From Posidonia oceanica (taxonomy: Eukaryota; Streptophyta; Magnoliopsida; Alismatales; Posidoniaceae): a DNA stretch of 64,000 bases. The stretch spans positions 57,006,001-57,070,000 of the forward strand of contig JAZBRS010000020.1 in assembly GCA_037176725.1 (NCBI GenBank), read 5' to 3'. Both the position numbers and the translations under genes were made by a program. Below the pieces are notes generated by a model. It did no database searches, had not been told where the DNA came from, and saw nothing but the letters and a program-made list of their open reading frames with translations. Below, in pieces: positions 24,536 to 35,273 of the stretch (the stretch's first letter is position 1; every line of letters starts with the position of its first letter).

Positions 24536-25600
24536 TAAGATGTCGGACTTATCGGCTAGATAGTTTACAGTCCTATCAACCGGAAGCGATAGTTTATGGA
24601 CCTATCAACCGGAAGCGATAGTTTACGGACCTATCAACCGGAAGCGATAGTTTACGGACCTATCAACCGGAGGGTGCAGTTGTGAGCGATAGTTATTGGA
24701 TATCAGCCATAAAACATGATTGTGTAGGATAGTTTACGGTCCTATCAACCGGAAGCGAAAGTTTACGGGCTTATCAATCGGGAGCGATAGTTTACGGTCC
24801 TATCAACCGGGAGCGATAGTTTACGGTCCTATCAACCAGAAGCACAATTCATGAGTGATAGTTACTGGTTATCAGCCGTATAATGCAAATGCCAGAGAAT
24901 GATAGTTTACGGTCCTATCAATCGGAAGCGATAGTTTACGGGCCTATCAACCGGGAGCGATAGTTTATCAACCGGGAGCGATAGTTTACGGGCCTATCAA
25001 CCGGGAGCGATAGTTTACGGTCCTATCAACCGGAAAGGGCATTTGCGAGTGATAGTTACTGGATATCAGCCGTATAACATGATTAGCACAGTAATAGTTT
25101 ACGGTCCTATCAACCAGAAGCGATAGTTTATGGGCCTATCAACCAGAAGCGATAGTTTACGGGCCTATCAACCGGGAGCGATAGTTTACGGACCTATCAA
25201 CCGGAAAGTGCAATCATGAGGGATAGTTACTGGTTATCAACCGTATAATGCAATTGCAGGTGATAGCTTACGGTCCTATCAACCGGAAGCGATAGTTTAC
25301 GGGCCTATCAACCGGGAGCGATAGTTTACGGACCTATCAACCGGAAGCGATAGTTTACGGTCCTATCAACCGGAAAGAGCAATTGCAAGGGATAGTTACT
25401 GGATATCAGCCGTATAATGTAATTGCAGGTGATAGTTTTGGATATCAGCTAGAAAATGATAGTTTACGGTCCTATCAACCGGAAGGTGCAATTACAAGGG
25501 ACAGTTACTGGATGTCAGCCGTATAACACAACTGCAGGATAGTTTTGGATATCAGCCCAAGATAATAGTTTACGGTCCTATCAACCGGAAAGAGCAGTGA
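24536..25600 (-). repeat. Tandem mini-hairpin array of element B 3' region
   Basis: About 28-base units, mostly GATAG-TTTACGGnC-CTATC-AACCGG-AGC on the plus strand, repeat more than twenty times. They are interspersed with a second type, GATA-GTTACTGGA-TATC-AGCCGTATAA. Each unit can fold on itself through GATAG/CTATC or GATA/TATC. At 25499-25519 one unit has GACA...TGTC in place of GATA...TATC, a paired change. Repeat-rich, variable 3' regions are known in Tat/Ogre elements and can seed satellite DNA. Confidence 0.88.
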
Positions 25601-25860
25601 TTGATTGATTGATAAGGAAAAGATTGATTGATGATTGATAAGGAAAAGATTGATTGATTGATTGATTGATAAGAAAAAGGTTGATTGATTGGTTGATTGA
25701 TTGATAAGGAAAAGATTGATTGATTGATAAGAAAAAGCTTGATGATGATTGAAAGAGATTGATAAGGAAAAGAGTAATTGATGATTGAAAGAGATTGATA
25801 AGAAAAAGATTGATTGATGATTGAAAGAGATTGATAAGAAAAAGATTGATAAGATATCAG
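25590..25860 (-). repeat. Simple tandem array of (tt)gattgattgataag(a/g)aaaag units
   Basis: Roughly twelve imperfect units of 15-30 bases built from gattgatt and gataagaaaaag. The open frame across it (Ser/Ile/Asn-rich) is a translation of the repeat and not a gene. Confidence 0.8.
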
Positions 25861-26335
25861 ATTTATCGGCCGGCAAAGGGAAAGGGATGATAAGATATCG
25901 GACTTATCGGCCGGCAAATGAATAAAAGAATAGAGTGATAAGATATCGGACTTATCGGCTGGCGAAGAGAGGATGAAGGAATGGTAAGATATCGGACTTA
26001 TCGGCCGGCAAAGGGAAAGAGATGATAAGATATCGGACTTATCGGCCGGCAAATGAATAAAAGAATAGAATGATAAGATATTGGACTTATCGACCGGCAA
26101 AGAGAGGATGAAGGAATGATAAGATATCGGACTTATCGGCCGGCAAAGGGAAAGAGATGATAAGATATTAGACTTATCGGCCGGTAAATGAATAAAAGAA
26201 CAGAATGATAAGATATCGGACTTATCGGTCGACAAAGAGAGGATGAAGGAATGATAAGATATCGGACTTATTGGCCGGTAAAGGAAAAGAGATGATAAGA
26301 TATTAGACTTATCGGCCGGCAAATGAATGAATTTC
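25845..26335 (-). repeat. Higher-order tandem repeat built on a GATAAG...CTTATC hairpin, element B
   Basis: Eleven copies of GATAAGATATCGGACTTATC followed by GGCCGGC (with small changes) occur every 40-48 bases. The linkers come in three types: 'aaagggaaagagat', 'aaatgaataaaagaatagaat' and 'aaagagaggatgaaggaat'. They cycle in the same order three times and then start a fourth, giving a higher-order period of about 135 bases. The 20-base core carries an inverted repeat GATAAG/CTTATC with an 8-base loop. Related cores occur once at each end of the 36-bp array in C (about 47577 and 48318). Confidence 0.88.
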
Positions 26336-26349
26336 GCGAGAGCGAGTCA

Positions 26350-26444
26350 TCCCATGATACCAGGAATATCACGGGGGAAAGAGAGGGGGAATGATACCAA
26401 GGGGCGATCAAAAGATGCCCCTGGTATCAGGATGATACCAAGGG
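26350..26444 (-). other. Two conserved hairpins in element B 3' region
   Basis: Hairpin one: 26350-26376, arms of ten bases around the loop TTCCTGG (sense). Hairpin two: 26418-26444, arms of eleven bases around a five-base loop, with one position that is a U-G wobble in the sense RNA. Both have counterparts in C (47516-47542; 46830-46856 and 47448-47474) with compensating base-pair changes. Confidence 0.65.
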
Positions 26445-26860
26445 TTGGCCAGCGCGTCCTTGGCATCAAAAACAGAGGATGAAGACAAAACTGACGTGTT
26501 TGCCAGACAAGTAGTTTGGGGTACCAGCCCGGTAATGACAAGTTGACGGACCTATCGCCGGGCAGTTGGGGGTGCCAGCCCGAGGATGACGATCCAGATG
26601 ATGGTGCTCGGCAGCTTTGCTTGCTCGGATGGCATGGGTCAACACTTGGGTTGATTGAGGAGGACTTTCCTGCGGTGTTCGGCAGCAAGTCTAACCAGGG
26701 GCCTTGCAGATATGATCGATATGATCATGCATGCACTTGTAGCAGATTTGAAATGCAAACATGTGGCTCAGAACGCCTTTGTATTGATTGGTCTTGATTA
26801 CATGCCTGTGGCAGGCCAAAAGTTTATAGTATAAGACAAGTAGGCAGTTACATGGACGCT
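26445..26860 (-). other. Non-coding stretch between hairpins and extra ORF, element B
   Basis: Contains two copies of a segment near 'ggcagttgggggtgccagcccg' (26510-26590), related to the longer repeat array in C at 46560-47400. No gene is seen. Confidence 0.5.
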
Positions 26861-27493
26861 CTAGTCGGTCTGGGCTTTCTTTGCCTTTCTGGAGTCAGGG
26901 AACTGGGGAGCGCCAGGAGGTATCTCACTGATAGGCCAGAATGCTTGTACCTTTGTCAGATATTCGGGAGTGCATCCCGAGCTTTGCGCAGATGCCAGGT
27001 CAGTAGACCACACTCCATGCTGCATAAGATCAGCCAGCTTAGTTGTAGCAGGATGTTGAACCATATGGATATGCTTGAAGGAGCCTTGGGGCTGTGCTGT
27101 CTATGAAAGCGCCCTGCTGGAGGCCAAACTGCCGCATGACTCGGATGGGGTGATACTCCACGCCTCTGGTGAATCCAGGCAACACCACAAGTCATGCATT
27201 GTGGGTATCGAAGAAGATGGTAAAAGGCTTAGCCGTAGATGGATTGATGCGCCATGTGATGGTGTCATCCATCATCTTAGATAGCTTCTTGTATTCTCCA
27301 GGGACGCTCTTGATTGTCCTGTCATGGCCGCTATTGTAGTATGTTTCGATAGTGTGGCCCCGGAGGCACAGCAAGTTCAGTTCAAGGTGTGCAGCCAGCC
27401 AGATCTGTACTAGCACTCCGCAATCGTGGAAGTGGCGGCAACGGTGGGAGACGCCGTCCAGTCTGCAATAAGTTTCAGCTAAGACGATTGGTG
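26861..27493 (-). pseudogene. DUF7745-like extra ORF of element B, C-terminal part
   Basis: Encodes the second half of the extra protein, ending F-P-D-S-R-K-A-K-K-A-Q-T-D before the stop at 26861-26863, the same end as in C. It is split from its N-terminal half (56568-55998) by element C, whose duplication CCAGG (27494-27498) lies in the codons for the conserved I-D-L-A-P-(I/V)-V-L-A-E-T-Y region. Frame changes occur near 27060-27200, so it was already degenerating or has decayed since. Function is unknown. Confidence 0.8.
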
Positions 27494-27498
27494 CCAGG
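27494..27498. repeat. Target site duplication CCAGG, left copy (element C)
   Basis: CCAGG precedes TGTTGACACCCC and is repeated at 55998-56002 after GATTACTACA. Confidence 0.97.
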
Positions 27499-30400
27499 TG
27501 TTGACACCCCATCTTGGCAGGCTTGGACCCTTGGAGCCCTCCTGGTGATTGCTGGATCAAACCCCAACCAAACCCTAACCCTCATCCTCCTCTCTACCCT
27601 TCAAAATCAACCCATTTTGACCTAAACCTCTACCCCCCTTCCCAACCTCAAAACCTAACCAAAATCCATAGGAAAACCCACCAACACCCACTTAGCAAAC
27701 CTACCCAAAAACTTAGAAACTTCCAAGCTCAACCCATCCTTGAAAACCCTAGAAAACTTAGGTGAAACTACCCTTTTTCTACACCTTGAAACCCATCCAA
27801 AACCTTCTTAGAATCAAACCAAAATTTCAGACCAAAGACTTCAAGCCCTAGACTACCCACTCACCAATTTTCACCCCATTCCAAGACCATTAAGACCCTC
27901 TTTCACTCAAATTATCCTTTTCTCTCTCTGGGATTATCATTTTCTCTCTCCTCTCTCTCTCCTGATTGTCATCTCTCTTTTCATCCCTTGCTTGTCCTCT
28001 TTCTGGTCTGGCTGTGGGCCCCCTCTGTGCTTCTATCCTTCCTCTACCTTATCCCTATTTTTACTTTATTTTTAACACTTTTTCTGAATTTTTAAAAATC
28101 GTTTTCCTCCAACTTATCCTTTTTCCCTTTTATCTCCCTCTTTTTCCCATTTCTTTCCTCCTTCTCTTTTCCTTTTCTCCCTTCTGCAAAAGTCCACAAA
28201 AACCCATAAAAATCTGTAAAATCTCAAAACAAACAAATCAGTACCCTAAGAAAAACAATTAAAAAATGTTAAACAAGCTATTAACAACTTAAACCTAACT
28301 AAATCAAGTTAAAAGAAAAATCAAACATGCAAACTAAAAAATGCAAAACAAATCAAAAGAAAACACTGAAAAATCAAGGAAAAAACTAAAATGAGATCAA
28401 AACCCACCAAAGGTAAAAACCCATCAGAAGAATTAAAAAGCAAACCCAAAAAGAAGAATTAAAAAAATCAAACACTAAAATAAGTAATTAAAGAAGGCAA
28501 AAGACCTAACCTAATAAACATAAGAAAAACAAGTTAAAACTTAATTAAAAAAGAAAAGAGAAAACACACCTGAAATACTTAAAAAACACCCTATCAAACC
28601 AGAATAAATCCAACTAAAAACTTCAAGAAAAATCAACAAAATAAAAATCCAAACATAACTTAAAAGACTTAAAAGAAAGAAACCCTAAGAAGACTACAAC
28701 TTTAAAATCTAAAACCAACCCTAAATTAATACGAAATAAATCCCAAAAAATCCTAATCAACATTTTAAATGTCCAACAAGGGAAACACAACTTTCAAAAT
28801 AATTTAAAAGAGGTTTAACAAACACTTAACCAAGAGAAAACTAATTAAAAGCAAAAAACCAAAACCCTAATCAAGCCCAAAACACATTAATCAACTCAAA
28901 ATAACCATTAAAAATCTTAATTAAAATCCTAATCTACAGCACAACTCTTCAAATATCTTTATTTATTTTTAGTTTATTTTTACCTATTTTATTTCCCCAT
29001 TCTACCCCCTCTTTCCTTCTTATTTCCCTTCTTTCTTCCTTACTTTTCCTTACTGGGCTCAATCCAGCCCGTTTCTTTTTTTCTTTTATTATTATTATTT
29101 TTTTCTCTCTGCTTTTTATCGGCCCGCAGCAAGTCCGGCCTGCCTGCCTCTTCTCCTCCTCCTTCTCCTTCTGCAAGCTTCTTCTGCGTTTCTTCCCGCG
29201 AGCGGCCGGCTACAGAATTCCCTCCTCCATTCGAAATTCAACCGTCCATCAGATCGTCTACAGCAGCTCGCCGTCTCCCCATCTCAGCAGCTTTTCCGGA
29301 GCCGGTCGCCTCAATCTTCTCTGCTGCAGTGGCCGCCGGCCGAATTTGAAAATTCCCCAGCGCGCCAGCAGCCTCCGCTCCCTAGTTATAATCCTCCGAC
29401 CTTCCTTCAATCCCGAGGGACGAAGCCTTCAATGCAGAACCAGTAGCGAACAACCTTCTCCTTCAGAGCAAACCAGAGAGTGAAAAAGTATTTCCACTTC
29501 GCCTTTTCCACCTGAAACAACCTGCTTCTCTTCTTCTCTGCCTCTTCCAATTTCCAGAAGGGAGAGCGGCAAGAGAGGGTGTTTAGAGAGCCACCTTTGC
29601 ATCCTGGAGAGAGGTCTCCATCCCAGAGCATTCCCGCACCAGAAGCACCCTTTTTTTTCCCTCTCTAAGTTCAGCAAATCCTCCTCCCTCTGTTCCAGTA
29701 ACCCAACACCACTCCAAGCCTCCACACTTCTCCCCATTGCTTCCTAAATCTCACCCAACACCTGATCTTCTTCCTCCAGCATTTCCCAGCCATTTCACCC
29801 CACGAAACCACCTGAATTTTCCAAGAAACACCTTGAACACCTGACCTGAAACCCAACTCCTTCCCTCCGGCAATTCCCTTCACCACAGCCCGCAACTCCC
29901 TCCCAAACTTCACCCAGTTACTCACCAGGCCTCCACCTTTCCAAAGCCCCCGGCCTCGAACCCAACCACTCACCACAGCTTCCGAACTCCACCACAAACA
30001 CCTACACCACTCACTGATCAGAAAACCGGCCGACTTCCAATCTCCACCTACAGCCTCCCAAAAAATAATTCAACCACCCAGAGTCACTCCCCGCACCTCC
30101 AGCAATCTCCCAGAACACTCCGCTCCACCGGACGAGCAGCGGACACCCCCCCCCCCGGCCTCCGGCTACCATCTCTGGACCCAATCTTGCCGAATCACCA
30201 CCTGAGCTTCGAAGCTCGCATCCGGACGTCTGGGAAGCTCCGGAGGATCACTCTGAAACGACTCCAATCCTCGCGAGCAGCGGACAACGCCCGCAGCGAC
30301 CGGACGAACTCCACCGGCGACCTCTGAAGCCACCGACGTCGGGAGGGCGTCTCAACCGCGGACTCAGGTAAATTCCACTTTCCTTAGCCTCCTCCTCCTC

Positions 30401-30859
30401 TTCTCCTGTTTCCCCGGCCTTTAGAATAGGTTTTCTGGCCCCCCTGTTCCGTTTCAACTCGCCGGTCCGGTCGTCTTCTCCGGCGACGTTCTCCGGTCTT
30501 CGCGACGATTCGACCAATGGAACGCGACCCCCGTGATCCCCGGAGCTCCGCACAGACGGCAGGAGACTCCTCCGGTCCTTAGAACGCAGCTCCGCTGCAT
30601 CGAGTGACCGGACCGAGTCCCAGAAGTCCTGCAGACCTCCGGCGAGCATTCCGGCGCGTTCCAGGCATCGTCGTCCCTCGCCGATCGTCTCCCTGCCTCC
30701 GTCGACCCCAGGAGCAGCGCCTCCGCCGGACAGCACGTCTCCAGCAGCCCCGTGCCGGCGGTCGCGAGCACTGGCAGCTTGCTGCTACAGTGCTCACGGC
30801 CGTCGGCCGATTACTGTTTACTTATTTTTCTGTTTATATAGTTTTAGGGTAAATATTGC

Positions 30860-31760
30860 ATGTCTGTCCTAAGTTTTCTCATTTTGACATTCCAGTCCTT
30901 ATTCTATTTATTCTGCTTGGTTTTAATTAAATACTATGCTAAATTGCATGATCTGTTTATGGTTTTCAATATTTGCAAGTAGATCCATTTACTGTGCTGT
31001 GCTGTTGTAATATTTTGCATTTTAGCCCCTCTGTTTTCGATTTTTGCATATAGGTCCTGCACTAAATCATTTCATTTAAATGCATATACTTTACCATATA
31101 ATATTGCAGTCTGAGCCCCTGTAATTTACTGTTTTTGCATGTAGATCCATTGCACTGTAGCAACTTAGAATTTATTTCTTATTTTTGCATACTGCATTGC
31201 ATATTTTACCTCCTAGTTTTGCATTTTTGCAGTTAGGTCCATTTTATAAGGACAGTAACTGTGCTGCATGCATTTTAGCTTATTACATTGCATTTTGACC
31301 CTGTACTTTTTAAAAAAATTGCACTGCAGTCCTGTTATTTGATTTTCAGAGCATGTTTTCCATACTAAATTGCATTTTCAGCTCCTGCATGATTTCAAAA
31401 TCACACATAGGTCCTTGCATCTTTTAAAAAATCATGTGAAAAGACTTTTTTGCCCTTAGGTTGCATTTTAGCTCCTATGCCTACCAAATTTCTTGCAGAC
31501 CCTCCCCTAGTATTCCCAGACTCCCTAGAACCTAGTTTTCTTGAAAATTTGCATTTTAGGCCCCAGTTTTTCCAAAATTGCTTTCTGATCCCTTTTTGCT
31601 TTCAAAACCTTCCCTAAAGCATATCCTCTTTCCAAAACAGTTTTCTGGGCCCAGTTTTTATAAAATAGACCTCTAATCTTCCCCTATTTTCAAAATCCTT
31701 TCCCACGGAACCCTGTTTTCTGGGAAATTTGCATTTTTAGCCCCTTTTCTTTTTCAAAAT
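30860..31760 (+). repeat. Degenerate interspersed repeat tract in element C 5' LTR
   Basis: Imperfect units with 'tgcattttagcccct' and 'tttgcatataggtcc', the reverse complement of the motif in the minus-strand LTRs. The copy in the 3' LTR is at 53350-54255. Confidence 0.65.
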
Positions 31761-32056
31761 GCTTTCTGGACTCCTGGTTTTCCTCAAGTTACCTCTCTTT
31801 GCTTTTCCTTGCTTTTGCATGAATCCTGCATTCATTTAGTCTTGCATTCTAGCATCTTCTCGCACACACTAAGCATTTCTAGCTCCCTTTCACTTGGGAG
31901 GACCCTTTTGCACATCCCTAGGACCTCCTGAACACCTAGATCTGTTCTTCTCCCCTGTTCTGGCCCTTCTGTCTTGAAGCTGCGATATCTTCTGATCCGG
32001 CCGTTGGATCTTCTCAAGTAAGCTGCCCAGGCGACCGCAGCGAAGCGCTCTTCAGC

Positions 32057-32103
32057 ATGGACCAGACAGATTTCAGATCAGGCTCCCAGATTTCCAAGTA
32101 TGT
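32057..32103 (+). promoter_or_regulatory. Conserved short ATG exon with donor-like end in element C 5' LTR
   Basis: ATG at 32057, thirteen codons (M-D-Q-T-D-F-R-S-G-S-Q-I-S) plus two bases, then GTATGT (32098-32103). Relative to the solo LTR and B, one G is lost and one base is changed at the junction, but a GT donor in the same codon phase is retained. The 3' LTR copy is at 54550-54596. Confidence 0.45.
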
Positions 32104-32564
32104 CCTCCTGAACCCCTGCATTGCATTCATTTGCATACCATTTGCACAGTTTTCCTTGTTTTCGTTTTTTGTCTCTTCGAGCATGTGGAATAGGACTTCC
32201 CCTTTCTGCTTGACTATTCAAATCCCCATTTCGCGTACCCCTGTGTGTTTTGTGTTGAGTTTTCCTTGGATTTGCCACTTAATGTGACTTTCTTCCCCCT
32301 TTTCCACGATCCGATCGCATCGCGAGCTTTGGGCAGCATGCGAGACACACCGTGGAATGGTTTAGTGGGAAACAGTCGCAAAGAGGTGGTAATCCCTCCG
32401 TTTGCCCCCTCTCCCCTCTGTAGGTCTTCACACCTACTCTGAGTGGTCCTGAACGACGCCTGTTCTTACACGCACGTTGTTCTGCCTCCCCTTCGGCCTC
32501 TTCTAATCTCTTTCTGCATTCTTGCATTTGCACGGCTTTTCCGAGGTTTTGCTTCGCTATTTTG

Positions 32565-32860
32565 GCACCGTTTCGCGTGCCTGTTCTTGTTTTGATACCG
32601 TTTTGCGTGTCCTCCTGTTTTCTTGCCTTGTTTTGCGCGCCGCCTTGCTTTCTCGCCTGTTTTGCGTGCCGGTTTTATTCTTTCGCTCCATTTTGCGTGC
32701 CATTCTGTTTCCTCGTCCTGTTTTGCGTACCTTCCTGCTCTCTTGTCTCGTTTTGCGTGCTGTCTTGCTTTCTCGCTTGTTTTGCGTGCCGTTTCCGCCC
32801 TTTTGCATCATTTTGCGTGCGTCGTTCGTTTCCCGCCTCGTTTTGCGTGTTTCGCGCCGT
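32565..32860 (+). repeat. 30-bp tandem array in element C 5' LTR
   Basis: About ten imperfect units with the core 'cgttttgcgtgcc'. The 3' LTR copy is at 55058-55353. Confidence 0.8.
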
Positions 32861-33505
32861 TTCCCCTTGCATGTCGATCCCATTGCATGGTTTTCTCGCT
32901 GTTTTGTTTTCTCGCTTGCATTTGCATATAGGGCTGTGATGCTTACTGCCTGGAGTTCTCACGAGCTAGGTTTCGCCCGGTTCGGAACACAGACAGCGTA
33001 GCTGAGCATTTAGAGAGCACGTTTACTTCCTTGCATTGTTTCTTCCCACTTAGAGCACACCTTGAGCATTCATTTAGGCATTTATAGGCACATAGGCATT
33101 CAATCCTGCATTTTTCTGCGTATGCGAGCGTAAGCCTAGAAAGACCGATTTTCGGGCGTGTCGGGGGTGCCTAACACCTTCCCCGCGCGTAACAGGAGTC
33201 CTTGCCCTGTCTTCTGGCCCGCAATGACCATATTGCCCCTATCCTAGGCTAGAGTCATCTCATTTGCATTCATTTGCATTTGTTTTCCTTTGCATTGCTT
33301 TGCTTTGCATTTCTTTCTTGGTTTTGCGTGTTAATTCACGCATTTCCCTCAGTTTTCCTTGTCTCCCGTTAATAGACATGGTGGCGACTCTGATTTGTCT
33401 TATCTTTCCCTTTTCTCCTCGATTTAAAGTGTTTTCGAGTTGAGCCTCTTCCTCGGATCCAATCGCCGCTAATAGTGAGCCTGATTCCGATCGGGATTAC
33501 TAAAG

Positions 33506-33523
33506 TGGCGACTCTGCTGGGGA
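33506..33523 (+). promoter_or_regulatory. Primer-binding site of element C
   Basis: TGGCGACTCTGCTGGGGA begins one base after the LTR end. The initial TGG pairs with the CCA end of a tRNA. Ogre-type elements are known to use tRNA-Arg, and this sequence looks like that type, but I have not matched it to a tRNA. Element A has the same site with one change (63636-63620). Confidence 0.85.
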
Positions 33524-34832
33524 TGCTAGACTCCGGCTTTCGCTCTTGGCTTTTTCGCTCGCCTGTTTTGCAGCTTTGTCTGCCTTGTGTGCCTTCTTTG
33601 CCTGTTTTGCTCGCCTTTCTGTGCAAACTCCTAGCAAGTCGCTTCGTGGCTACTTTGCTTGGGTTTTGCACCTCTTTCGCCTCGGTTTGCGCTTTCTTTT
33701 ACTTGGCTTCGCTTATTTGCTTGTTTATTTACTTATTGCCTTGCTTATGCTCCTATTTCTTTTACAGTCTGCTTACTTTTACCTTGTTTTGCCTTACTTG
33801 CCTATTATGCCTTTAATTCTTGCACATTACATGACTACATACTTTGTTTGGCTAAAATACATGCTTTTTGAACGTTGAATGCTTCTTTCACACTCTTGCT
33901 ATGTCACTACACACGCACATACTATGCTTACATGCCTTTTGACTTGATGAATGTTTCTTTTTCACCATCATATTCACAAACACTCGCACTTGCCATAAAC
34001 ATGCCTTTTGTTGTATTGTATGATAGTTGCTTGCCATTTTGACTGATTTTCTTCCCTTTCGCACTTGCCATGCTTAGGATAGTAGAGACTTGTCTGCTTC
34101 CCCCATGGTTAACTAAAAAATGCAAGTAAAAAGAGCTTCTAGGAGCAACTAGAGACTACAAACAATCCTTCACTCCCTTCGGTTAATAAAACGCGCAAGA
34201 TAAAAAACTCTAATCATTTGCATAAGCATCATATAGGGCATGCATTCTTCTCCTCTGAGTCCACCTACTAGTCTGCGAAGGACGGTTCTGGCCTCTTGTT
34301 CCACTGCTTTGGGCGTGGCATAAGTTGGTCGGTCCGTCCCCTCCTTGTCCGGGGGCCGTGTCGGTGTTAGTAGAGGGTACCACCCACGCTTTGGCGGGGT
34401 AGAGGCCACCAACGCACCACCCTGTCATTACCTGAGCTTTGGGCCAGGAGTTAGGCAGGGGACCTACTTTTTCTGACCTGAGTCGGTGACCCGTACACCC
34501 AGGGATACCCGGAGTAGACCGCCTTGCTAGGAAACACTAGTTAGGTAAGGGGGGCATACTAGAAAGCATGCATATCATTCACGCCACTTAACTAACTCAT
34601 TTGCATTCATCTTTTTAGTCTCTAACCCTAATTTCCTTCTGTTGTGTCAGCGTGATTGGTAAGCGAGTTCCCTTAGCCAGAGCTTGAGTACCGACCCTCG
34701 TTGACGCCCCTGTTGCGACCTATTCGTGACCATTCCCTTTCCGAGCTATCCGCACTTGCGACGATAGCTCCTCTTAGGAAGCACCGCTCGAACACCTGTC
34801 GCAGCCCTATTCTCACACGCTCTAGGCCAGCG
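33524..34832 (+). other. Leader between primer-binding site and gag, element C
   Basis: About 1.3 kb of untranslated sequence, T- and C-rich near the start, with a conserved block around 34080-34560 that is shared with A's leader. An upstream ATG at 34701 is in frame with gag (no stop between), so gag could begin there, but the M-A-Q start at 34833 is the one also present in A. Long leaders often hold packaging signals; none is identifiable by eye. Confidence 0.7.
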
Positions 34833-35270
34833 ATGGCCCAGTACGTTAGTGAGCCTTCTTTTACTCCTGTCACGGAGGGTGTTTCCGTTCTGGCCCCTCC
34901 GGTTGCTCCTTCTGTCCCTCTTGTTCCCCCTCCGACGCCAGGGTTTCCTCCTCTGACGTCTCTAGGTTCTCAGTACACCCCGGGACAGTGGCAAGCCTCC
35001 CTTCCACCGGATCCAGTCGCCGAGTCTATCTTGACGGCCGTTACTCGCGTTCCGGAGATGCCACTGCCCCCTCCGTCCCAGGGATACGTCGCTTTCGACA
35101 TCCCTTCCACCGCTGCTGCGGCACTTTCTGTAGAATCCTTCCCTCCCGGACAGTCTGTGTCCGTGCCACTTGTTTCTCCATCCCCGCCGGCACTGCACTT
35201 CAGCGTCCCCACTGGCGAGACGCCCGAAGCTCAGTACCAGCACCTGATGGAGCTTGCCCAGAGACTGTAG
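34833..35270 (+). CDS. gag: N-terminal segment of gag of element C, closed by an in-frame TAG
   Basis: From M-A-Q-Y-V it runs 145 codons, Pro/Ser/Val-rich, ending (E-L-A-Q-R-L) at TAG 35268-35270. Two codons later, in the same frame, comes ATG 35274 and the rest of gag. In A the matching stretch also has a TAG, but three codons earlier (17060-17058), where C has CAG; at C's stop position A has CAG. The simplest view is two independent CAG to TAG losses. The alternative is that a stop followed closely by an ATG is part of how gag is expressed. The ATG at 34701 would extend the frame by 44 residues. Confidence 0.7.
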   Translation: MAQYVSEPSFTPVTEGVSVLAPPVAPSVPLVPPPTPGFPPLTSLGSQYTPGQWQASLPPDPVAESILTAVTRVPEMPLPPPSQGYVAFDIPSTAAAALSVESFPPGQSVSVPLVSPSPPALHFSVPTGETPEAQYQHLMELAQRL

Positions 35271-35273
35271 GGC

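Larger units (their letters stand above)
27499..33504 (+). repeat. 5' LTR of element C (6006 bp)
   Basis: Starts TGTTGACACCCC. The end reads GATTACTAAA where the 3' LTR has GATTACTACA, so the last CA has become AA. Blocks: C/T-rich and A/C-rich first half (27900-29200), GC-rich block 30130-30790 with a donor-like CTCAG|GTAAATT at 30363-30375, degenerate repeats 30860-31760, ATG exon and donor 32057-32103, and a 30-bp array 32565-32860. All open frames inside are also in the 3' LTR and are not gene-like. Confidence 0.96.

Noticed and set aside
24536..25600. Possible CRISPR-like array of regular repeats
   Set aside because: There are no unique spacers of even size and no cas genes; it is a eukaryotic element. 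The repeat is a tandem hairpin array of a retrotransposon.
25570..26322. A 250-codon frame on the minus strand rich in Ser, Ile and Asp
   Set aside because: It reads straight through the simple and higher-order repeats and has no conserved domain.
30830..30842. A TATA-like TTTATATAG in C's LTR
   Set aside because: One plausible motif in AT-rich sequence that I could not confirm at the matching position in B or the solo LTR.
30248..30852. GC-rich overlapping frames in C's LTR as a possible host gene fragment
   Set aside because: Present in both LTRs, open on both strands through GC-rich bias, and without a recognisable domain. It may be a promoter or leader region, but nothing decides this.
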